From positions 1 through 5,604 of the forward strand of contig CADCQU010000145.1 in NCBI GenBank assembly GCA_902803635.1: 5,604 nt of DNA. Direction: 5' to 3'. Below are positions 1-5,604 of this stretch, piece by piece (the stretch's first letter is position 1; every line of letters begins with the position of its first letter). This DNA comes from an uncultured Lachnospiraceae bacterium (GTDB lineage Bacteria > Bacillota > Clostridia > Lachnospirales > Lachnospiraceae). The notes under the pieces were generated by a model. The model had not been told where the DNA came from. It was given only the letters and a program-made list of their open reading frames with translations, and ran no database searches. Made by a program: the position numbers and the translations under genes.

Positions 1-958
1 CCCGCATAAGCATCTCAAAATCCAGCTCCTCCTCCTCCAGCATGAGATAAATGTTGCCGGGATGCTCGAAGTAAAGCATGCAGTTGACTTCCTGCGCCTC
101 CGCATACATTTGGATTGCGTCCACGATTTGTCCGATGTACGTAAAATATTGCTGGTCGCCCAGATAATTCCGGATTTCAGGCGCATTTGGAAGCTGGAAA
201 ACGCCGATCCGGAGCCTCCTCCGGGAAAGCAAGAGGACATGGAGGTCCGTCTGAAAGGACTGCCAGCTTCCGACGCCCACGGAGGAGTCGATGTTCTCCT
301 CCGGACGCACCACGAGGAGCATAAGCATCAAAAGCCCGATGGACGTGAAGAACATTTCCACCATGTAATTCGGGAAAACCAGCTGAATCGAGACGGCCGC
401 CGCCAAAAGCAGGAAAACCATGAGGAGCGAGACAAGCTTCCCCTTCCCAAGGAAGTGCCGGCAGCTCAGGCAGAAGGCGATGCCGATCAGGGCATACAGG
501 GCCGTCACCACGTAAAAGACCATCAGAAGCGGCCCGCGGGCATAGCCCCCCTCTTTCGTCACCGAGAAAACATTTCCCGTGAAGAAATTCTGGAACAGGA
601 GGACCAGCAGCACCGAATTTGGCAGCCAGATGAGGCACCGCATTTTCAGCGAACGGAACCTGTGCTCCGTCCTCGTAATCGAGAAAATGAACAGCAGGTA
701 GATTACCATGGAACCGTTGCGGAGCCATTTGTAGCAAAAAGACACAAACATTCCAAGCGTCACTTCCGCATCCGTCAGTGGCGTCGGATTGACAATATAC
801 TCCATCGAAATGCTCAGGATCGCGCACAGCAGGGACACGAACGTCAGGATAAAGAACATCCGATAGACCTGGTATTTGGCCATCCTTCTTCTGTAGAAGG
901 TTATCAGAATCAAGAGAAAGTTCGGAATCGAACAGAGGTCAAAAAAGATATTTTTCAT
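1..958 (-). CDS. Seven-helix membrane protein with degenerate GGDEF-like domain, C-terminus beyond window
   Basis: The frame is open from the ATG at 958 to the left edge, giving 319 residues with the C-terminus missing. About seven hydrophobic helices can be seen (~8-22, 32-56, 81-96, 107-126, 143-165, 174-195, 201-218), with charged loops such as FYRRR after helix 1. A soluble region follows from ~222. Its layout matches a GGDEF domain: DSSVGVGSWQSF stands where D-LTG--N--F is usual, then IGVFQLPNAPEIRNYLGD where the D-D-FK-IND motif is usual, then YFEHPGNIYL where R-GGDEF is usual. The catalytic signature and metal-binding aspartate are absent, so diguanylate cyclase activity is unlikely. 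From memory, similar Bacillota proteins often continue into an EAL domain; the edge hides this. An in-frame ATG at 979 would add seven residues but is poorly placed for ribosome binding. The gene lies 58 bases after the large fusion gene on the same strand, so co-transcription is likely. A GGDEF-fold identity is moderately sure; the 7TM part is sure. Confidence 0.88.
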   Translation of the reverse strand, partial: MKNIFFDLCSIPNFLLILITFYRRRMAKYQVYRMFFILTFVSLLCAILSISMEYIVNPTPLTDAEVTLGMFVSFCYKWLRNGSMVIYLLFIFSITRTEHRFRSLKMRCLIWLPNSVLLVLLFQNFFTGNVFSVTKEGGYARGPLLMVFYVVTALYALIGIAFCLSCRHFLGKGKLVSLLMVFLLLAAAVSIQLVFPNYMVEMFFTSIGLLMLMLLVVRPEENIDSSVGVGSWQSFQTDLHVLLLSRRRLRIGVFQLPNAPEIRNYLGDQQYFTYIGQIVDAIQMYAEAQEVNCMLYFEHPGNIYLMLEEEELDFEMLMR

Positions 959-965
959 AAGCGAA

Positions 966-970
966 CCCTC
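966..970 (-). promoter_or_regulatory. Ribosome binding site of the 7TM gene
   Basis: GAGGG on the minus strand ends seven bases before the ATG at 958. This spacing favours 958 over the in-frame ATG at 979, which has only GGCGG immediately next to it. An in-frame TAG further upstream (within the spacer) limits how far the start can move. Confidence 0.75.
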
Positions 971-1016
971 AGGAGTCATCCGCCAGTCATTGCAAGGTTG
1001 ATTCTATGCTCCGGAA

Positions 1017-4000
1017 TTACTCCGGACGCACGCCAATGACAACGTGGTGGTCGTCGCTGCTTCTGGTCTTGATTGTCTGCAGCGTATACGGCATGAATTT
1101 GCCTTCCCGCCTCCGCCGGAATGAAATCACCCCCGTATCTTCCTGCCCAATCCACCGAATCAGGCTTGTTTTGCTGAGCACCCCTCTCAGCTTCTCCCTG
1201 TCCTCTACGCAGACGTCAGCCAGCAGCTTTTCTACGGCATCCCCGAAGAAATCCGCGCCGCCGGGACGGATTTCAAGATTCCCGTCCTTCCCGCTGTAGA
1301 ATTCAAGGAAATGCGCCGTCACGATATCCACATAGAAGATACTCTCAAAATCGCTGGTAAGCGCATTGGAGATACTCATGTGTGTCCTTCGGACGGCTGG
1401 CGCGATGGCAATGCTCTCCTTGCCGCGCTCCACAAGGAAACGGTCAAACTGCTCCGGCGGTACCGGCTTCGAGAAGTAATACCCCTGCACGTAGTCGCAG
1501 CCCATCGCCTTCAGCACCAGGTACTGCTCCTCGGTCTCGACGCCCTCCGCCACAACCGGAACATGCAGATAGTCCGCAATGTCGATAATCAGCTCGATCA
1601 TCCGGACATCCCTCGTTTCGCCAAAGGCGCTGCGCACGAAGCTCATGTCCAGCTTCAGCACGTCGATTGGCAAATGCGAGAGCAGGCCAAGCGATGAGTA
1701 TCCCGTTCCGAAATCGTCCATCTCGATACGGAAGCCCATTCCCATGCCGCGCAAATCCCGTGCCGTGGAAATGACCTGTTCGGAGTCCTCGGTATAGGCC
1801 GACTCGGTAATCTCCAGCATGAGGTCTTCAGGCTCCAGGCCATAGTCCGCCAGGATTTCATTGAAGACACTCTTCAAATCCGGCGTCAGCATGTCAATGC
1901 GGGAAACATTCACCGATACGGGCACCGAATACCCAAAACGGTCCTTCCAATCCCGGATCCGGGCGGCGGCCTCCCGCCAGACAAACTTGTCGAGCTCCAG
2001 GATCAGGCCATTGTCCTCCAAAAGCGGAATAAACACGCCGGGACTGATGAAGCCAAGCTCCGGGTGAATCCAGCGTACCAACGCCTCGGCACTCGAAAGC
2101 ACAGGCTTGTCCGGACGGATGTCATACTTAGGCTGGAAGAACACCGTAAACCGATGGTCCGCAAGCGATGGCCGGAAATCGTCCAGCAGGCGTTCCCGGT
2201 ACAGCTCCGCCTCGTGCATCTTGGTATCGTAGATACCGACGGACATCTGGTAGCTGCTCCGGACGGAATTTGCCGCAATCTTGGCATAATCGTAACGACG
2301 TTCGATCTCGATGGATTTGTCCACCTCCGAGTAAACGCCCATGCGCAGTCGCACCCGGTTCGAGGCTTCCTCCCCGCTGAACCTTTCCGAAACCCTGGCC
2401 AGAATCGCCTCGTAGTTGTCCCGGTGCGGGCAGTAAATAAAGAACTTGTCTCCGCTCTGGCGGCAGCTCACGCCGCCAATTTCCCGCGAAATTGTCCGGA
2501 TGCTGTTGCCAATCTGCGCGAGCACGCTGTCGCCGTACTGCTTTCCAAAACGCTCGTTGAGCATATGGAAATGATTGACGTCGATTACGATGGCATCCAT
2601 CGGCATGTCCGTATAATGCCGGTCGTACATCCGGACATAGTTCATGAAGTAATTCAGGTTGTAAAGGCCGGTAATCGTGTCGCGCTCCGTGGACTCGATG
2701 ATCGTCCGCTTCTCGGACAGCTCGATGCAGCGGTTCACGCGGGCGCGAACGATTTCCCACGAGGGATACGGCTTCGGAATAAAATCCATCGCCCCCAATT
2801 TAAGGCAGTCCACCTCGGCACTCTGGTCCGCGGTCATCACGATGACAGGAATGTCCGCATACTCCGCCTGCTCCTTCATCACCTTGAGGACCTGCATCCC
2901 ACCCATACGAGGCATTTGCAAATCCAGAAGGACGATGGCGACTCTATCCTTGTGTTTTTTGAGCTGTTCAATCGCCTCAACGCCATCCGCCGCATACAGG
3001 AGGTCATACGGCTCCTCCTCAAGGATATCCGCGAGAATCATCAGGTTGATGTCCTCGTCCTCCGCAATGAGGATGTACCGCTTCTCATTGAGGAGGCTCT
3101 GCCCGCCCATTGCAGGGATGTTCGGCCCGGAAGCTTCCTCGGAGCCATCCCTTGTAACGGCTCCAAGGCTCTTTAAGAGCATCTTCTCCTCGTACATCAA
3201 ATTGTCCGCGCGCTCAAAAACGCTGCGGAAGCTCGCATCCTTCCCTGACACAAATTCCGAGAGGCCGCCGGAAATGACGACACCGCCCTTGCCGATATTC
3301 TCCACGGAGCGGTCATGCAGCGCCAGGACCAGCTCCTTACGGATGACATAGTCGCGCCCTGTCAGAACGACCGCGAATTCATCTCCGCCGATGCGGTAGA
3401 CCGGGCTGTGCTGGAAAATGTCGCAGACCATCATAAAGGCCTGACGGATATATTCATCCCCGGCCTTATGCCCCAGCATGTCGTTGATCTTCTTTAAGCC
3501 GTTCACGTCACAGACAACGACGGCAAAATCCCGGGCGCGGCCCTCGTTAATCGAAGCGTCCATCTCCTGCTCTTTCAGCTGGTAGGCGTGCTTGCTCTTT
3601 GCGCCCGTCATCGGATCACGGAAGGCGGTCTCCTTTGCCTTGTCGCGTTCCTCCACTGCTTTCCTCTCCCACTTTTCCATAGACAAATGGTTGATGAGCA
3701 TCGCGGCGAGCGCGAGCACGAAGAGGATCGTGATAATGATGGTGTTGGTCGAGTCGACAATGTGGATATGGGTAATCTGTCCCTGAATAAACGTGTCCTC
3801 GTCCAGGACCTGGACGGCCTCCTCCGCCTCCCCATGGTAGTATTTCTGGATGGTGTAGATTGCTTCATTTGTCGAGCGCTCGTCCACACGCCCGGACCAA
3901 ATCATCGCCATGAAGACGACCAGAGCCAGCAAGACGATCCAGACAATAATCGCCTTGCCAAAGCGCCTCGCATGATCCTGCTTAATGATCCACCGGAAAT

Positions 4001-5366
4001 AGAAGAAGCCTATGACGGTCCATACCATGAAGAGGATGTACGTTTCCGTCTCCAGCATGGAATCCCCGAAAATGTGCGGGAAAAGCATGTAGAATCCGAA
4101 GAACAGCATGACGATGAAGCCAAGGCCGCCGGTGACCATTTCCCTTCGGCTTTTCATCTTTTTCGCCGTCTTGTAGGTGGCGGCCGAGACGAAGCCGTAC
4201 AGCATCGTCGCCCCGAGCGTCGTCACGTCCACGATCCAGCCAATCGCCGTACGGCCCACAAAGGCCATCGGGATGCTCAGCCCGGCCACGAGGAGCATGG
4301 CATTTGCCGGAAGCTGCTTGTCATTGAGCTGCGCGAACGGGCTCGGCAGAATGTCGTCCCGCGCGGCGGCATAGAACAGGCGGCTGAGCGACCGCATATT
4401 CCCGATGAGGCTTGTCAAAACGAGCGACAGCAGCGAGGCCATCAGGATTGCCACGCCGAAATCGCCCAGATAGTGCTTCGCGGCGTAGAAGGCAGGCAGT
4501 CCCTCGATGCCGGAATATCTGCCAAGATTTTGAATGTAGTCCAGCCAGCTTGCGCAGTCCTCCGGGTATGCGGTGATGCTGAGCAGCGTGACGAAGATAT
4601 ATAAGGCCGCGGAGGTCAGCACCGAGATGATGAGGATACGGTGGAGTCTGTCCTTTTTGAAATTGAACTCCTCCACGGAATGCGTGATGCTTTCGAATCC
4701 GATGAACGCCCACGGCGAGATGAACGCGATCCGCAGGGCCTGTGACATCTCGTTTTTGTTTGGGACAAATGCAGGGGCAAGGCTGCCCTTGCGGCCGAAG
4801 ATCGCTATGCCGAAGCAGAGCGTAATCCCGACCACGAAAATGCAGGCCATCACGATCATCAGCTGCGAGGAGATTTTCTTGCTGCGCATACACAGGAAGG
4901 TAATCCCGACGACAGCTGCAATTGTCAGCAGCACTTCGCCGAAATAGACCTCATAGCCAAAGAGCGTAAACAAATGCCCGAAGCGCAGCACGTCCCCCAT
5001 AAAATACCGGCAGAACAATGGCAGGCTGGTTGCATTTGCCCAGAACATGGAAATGTAGGTCAGGCTGAGGAACCAGAACACCAAAAAGGCGCGGTCATAC
5101 CCATAAACCTCCTTGGTATAGGCATAAACGCCGCCCGCGCGCGGATAGCGGGTCGTCATGAAGAAAAAGTTCCGGCACATCACCAGCATCAGGGCGGTGC
5201 CGATGAGAAGGCCGATAATCGTGCCCGCCGGCCCGGCCTGTTTCAGATATGTGCTGCTGGTAACGACCAGCGAGCCCCAGCCGACAGCGGTCCCCACCGA
5301 GAGTGCCCACGCCGCCGCCGGTGAGAGATGCGTTTGCAAACCAATTTGAGGTTTCTCCTTGGACAT
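1017..5366 (-). CDS. APC permease-like / GGDEF / REC / degenerate GGDEF / EAL / PAS-like fusion protein (predicted c-di-GMP transceptor)
   Basis: This 1449-residue membrane protein is predicted to both make and degrade cyclic di-GMP. Numbering is from the ATG at 5366. Residues ~14-464 resemble an APC-superfamily amino acid permease, with a glycine-rich first helix (GTAVGWG) and helix-6 motif FIGFE. Two more helices (~472-491, ~541-561) flank a ~48-residue loop. GGDEF-1 (~580-735) has an intact GGDEF (660-664), D620 and a DP.TG start, but FQHS replaces the RxxD inhibitory site. The receiver (~763-884) keeps E769, D770, phospho-acceptor D815, T845 and K865. GGDEF-2 (~891-1049) reads SGDKF (971-975) and is probably inactive. 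The EAL domain (~1064-1314) keeps EAL (1094-1096), N1153, E1185, DDFGTGYSS (1217-1225), K1238 and EGVE (1274-1277), so it should be an active phosphodiesterase. Residues ~1334-1449 look PAS-like. An ATG at 5384 would add six residues but has no ribosome binding site. Domain calls are firm; the transported or sensed ligand is unknown. Confidence 0.95.
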   Translation of the reverse strand: MSKEKPQIGLQTHLSPAAAWALSVGTAVGWGSLVVTSSTYLKQAGPAGTIIGLLIGTALMLVMCRNFFFMTTRYPRAGGVYAYTKEVYGYDRAFLVFWFLSLTYISMFWANATSLPLFCRYFMGDVLRFGHLFTLFGYEVYFGEVLLTIAAVVGITFLCMRSKKISSQLMIVMACIFVVGITLCFGIAIFGRKGSLAPAFVPNKNEMSQALRIAFISPWAFIGFESITHSVEEFNFKKDRLHRILIISVLTSAALYIFVTLLSITAYPEDCASWLDYIQNLGRYSGIEGLPAFYAAKHYLGDFGVAILMASLLSLVLTSLIGNMRSLSRLFYAAARDDILPSPFAQLNDKQLPANAMLLVAGLSIPMAFVGRTAIGWIVDVTTLGATMLYGFVSAATYKTAKKMKSRREMVTGGLGFIVMLFFGFYMLFPHIFGDSMLETETYILFMVWTVIGFFYFRWIIKQDHARRFGKAIIVWIVLLALVVFMAMIWSGRVDERSTNEAIYTIQKYYHGEAEEAVQVLDEDTFIQGQITHIHIVDSTNTIIITILFVLALAAMLINHLSMEKWERKAVEERDKAKETAFRDPMTGAKSKHAYQLKEQEMDASINEGRARDFAVVVCDVNGLKKINDMLGHKAGDEYIRQAFMMVCDIFQHSPVYRIGGDEFAVVLTGRDYVIRKELVLALHDRSVENIGKGGVVISGGLSEFVSGKDASFRSVFERADNLMYEEKMLLKSLGAVTRDGSEEASGPNIPAMGGQSLLNEKRYILIAEDEDINLMILADILEEEPYDLLYAADGVEAIEQLKKHKDRVAIVLLDLQMPRMGGMQVLKVMKEQAEYADIPVIVMTADQSAEVDCLKLGAMDFIPKPYPSWEIVRARVNRCIELSEKRTIIESTERDTITGLYNLNYFMNYVRMYDRHYTDMPMDAIVIDVNHFHMLNERFGKQYGDSVLAQIGNSIRTISREIGGVSCRQSGDKFFIYCPHRDNYEAILARVSERFSGEEASNRVRLRMGVYSEVDKSIEIERRYDYAKIAANSVRSSYQMSVGIYDTKMHEAELYRERLLDDFRPSLADHRFTVFFQPKYDIRPDKPVLSSAEALVRWIHPELGFISPGVFIPLLEDNGLILELDKFVWREAAARIRDWKDRFGYSVPVSVNVSRIDMLTPDLKSVFNEILADYGLEPEDLMLEITESAYTEDSEQVISTARDLRGMGMGFRIEMDDFGTGYSSLGLLSHLPIDVLKLDMSFVRSAFGETRDVRMIELIIDIADYLHVPVVAEGVETEEQYLVLKAMGCDYVQGYYFSKPVPPEQFDRFLVERGKESIAIAPAVRRTHMSISNALTSDFESIFYVDIVTAHFLEFYSGKDGNLEIRPGGADFFGDAVEKLLADVCVEDREKLRGVLSKTSLIRWIGQEDTGVISFRRRREGKFMPYTLQTIKTRSSDDHHVVIGVRPE

Positions 5367-5374
5367 CAGCTTTT

Positions 5375-5382
5375 CTCCCTCC
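5375..5382 (-). promoter_or_regulatory. Ribosome binding site deciding the start of the fusion gene
   Basis: GGAGGGAG on the minus strand lies exactly eight bases before the ATG at 5366. It overlaps the codons just after the first in-frame ATG (5384), which itself follows a T-rich, purine-poor stretch. The protein therefore most likely begins MSKEKPQ, and the longer 1455-residue reading adds six residues that are really the ribosome binding site. Confidence 0.85.
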
Positions 5383-5411
5383 ATTTAAAAAAACGCGCAC
5401 TACCCCTATTA

Positions 5412-5425
5412 TTAAAATATTTTAA
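5412..5425. promoter_or_regulatory. Perfect 14-base AT palindrome over the -10 box (possible operator)
   Basis: TTAAAATATTTTAA is a perfect inverted repeat that covers the predicted -10 element and reaches the likely transcription start. Such a site could bind a dimeric repressor. It consists only of A and T, so chance in an AT-rich promoter is a real alternative. Confidence 0.25.
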
Positions 5426-5447
5426 AGCTTGCGTGCCAAAAAATCAA
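5419..5447 (-). promoter_or_regulatory. Predicted sigma70/sigmaA-type promoter of the fusion gene
   Basis: On the minus strand, TTGATT (5447-5442) serves as -35 and TAAAAT (5424-5419) as -10, separated by 17 bases, the consensus spacing. The -10 box differs from TATAAT at one position and the -35 box from TTGACA at two. Transcription would start near 5412 and leave a leader of about 46 bases before the ATG, too short for a riboswitch. No second promoter was found between the two genes, so this one probably serves both. Confidence 0.65.
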
Positions 5448-5540
5448 GCATTATGATGCAATAAGACAGTGGTATAACTATCCAGTCGTTACTGTTCAGC
5501 TAACCCCTAAAGTAGTATTGTTTTTCCTCGTGAAGGGCTT
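5448..5540. other. Non-coding upstream spacer
   Basis: This stretch lies between the predicted promoter and the palindromic repeat. I see no reading frame with a start and ribosome binding site, no tRNA or riboswitch fold, and only short weak inverted repeats such as CAGT-CGTT-ACTG (near 5480-5491). It may hold upstream control sites of the fusion gene, but nothing specific can be supported. Confidence 0.5.
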
Positions 5541-5604
5541 GTCATTCTGAGCGAAGCGAAGAATCCCGAAAGGTTTCTCGCAAAGTTGACGGGATTCTTC
5601 GTCG
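5541..5604. repeat. Palindromic intergenic repeat, right end cut by window edge
   Basis: A perfect 12-base inverted repeat, CGAAGAATCCCG (5557-5568) and CGGGATTCTTCG (5590-5601), encloses a 21-base loop. The left flank GTCATTCTGAGCGAAG (from 5541) matches, from memory, the outer arm of a family of dispersed palindromic repeats found between genes in many bacteria. In those the other arm reads roughly ...GCTCAGAATGAC, which would lie just past 5604. The sequence is not coding. A transcription-terminator role is possible but there is no T-run inside the window. Confidence 0.6.

Noticed and set aside
177..827. 216-residue minus-strand frame inside the 7TM gene
   Set aside because: It is an out-of-frame reading. 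The frame starting at 958 gives clean hydrophobic helices, a ribosome binding site and a GGDEF-like pattern, while this one gives Cys/Pro/Gly-rich low-sense sequence.
1010..1026. Possible terminator hairpin at the stop codon of the fusion gene (TCCGGA ... TCCGGA)
   Set aside because: The stem is six bases formed by two copies of a self-palindromic hexamer, with no following T-run on the minus strand.
62..1039. 325-residue plus-strand reading frame opposite the 7TM gene
   Set aside because: It is rich in His, Arg, Gln and Glu with no recognisable fold, and it is the antisense of a clear membrane protein. It is a shadow of codon bias.
208..2635. Nine copies of TCCGGA counted by eye between 208 and 2635 and none seen further right
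   Set aside because: Nearly all lie within coding sequence where codons such as CGG, CCG, TCC and GGA produce it. There is no fixed spacing or longer shared core, so codon use is the simplest explanation.
2064..3176. 370-residue plus-strand reading frame opposite REC and GGDEF-2
   Set aside because: It lies wholly antisense to domains with conserved catalytic residues, and its own sequence shows no family motif.
3588..4604. 338-residue plus-strand reading frame opposite the permease region
   Set aside because: Very His/Glu/Arg-rich composition and antisense position to real transmembrane helices mark it as a shadow.
5385..5460. Possible c-di-GMP riboswitch in the leader, suggested by GGCACGCAAGC on the minus strand
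   Set aside because: The motif falls between the predicted -35 and -10 boxes, the leader is only about 46 bases, and no paired helices of a c-di-GMP-I or -II aptamer can be drawn.

Overview
The window carries two genes on the minus strand, in tandem, and both look like parts of cyclic di-GMP signalling. The DNA is moderately GC-rich, the Shine-Dalgarno sites are strong and purine-rich, and the promoter is sigma70/sigmaA-like. The protein styles point to an anaerobic member of the Bacillota: multi-domain GGDEF/EAL proteins with a response-regulator insert and a 7TM protein beginning 'MKNIFFDLCSIP'. I think of Lachnospiraceae-like or Negativicutes-like gut or rumen bacteria. This assignment is inference from recalled protein style, not from a search.

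Layout in the direction of transcription (right to left). Positions 5604-5541 hold the edge of a palindromic, probably dispersed intergenic repeat. Positions 5540-5367 are a short AT-richer leader with a good promoter (-35 TTGATT, 17-nt spacer, -10 TAAAAT) and a strong ribosome binding site. Positions 5366-1017 encode one protein of 1449 residues. It joins an APC-superfamily amino-acid-permease-like membrane domain, two further membrane segments, an intact GGDEF domain, a response-regulator receiver domain, a degenerate GGDEF domain (SGDKF), an EAL domain with a full set of catalytic residues, and a C-terminal PAS-like domain. After a 58-base spacer with no visible terminator, a second gene starts at 958 and runs off the left edge. 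Its 319 visible residues are a seven-helix membrane domain followed by a heavily degenerate GGDEF-like domain, and an EAL or other output domain may lie beyond the edge.

Taken together, the large protein looks like a membrane 'transceptor': substrate binding or transport by the permease-like half could set the balance between c-di-GMP synthesis (first GGDEF) and breakdown (EAL). Phosphorylation of the receiver, GTP binding to the degenerate GGDEF, and the terminal PAS domain would be further inputs. The second gene is probably co-transcribed and may be another membrane-bound c-di-GMP regulator. Domain identities and key residues are read from the sequence. The signalling logic is inference. 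I see no plus-strand genes, RNA genes, CRISPR arrays or insertion sequences.
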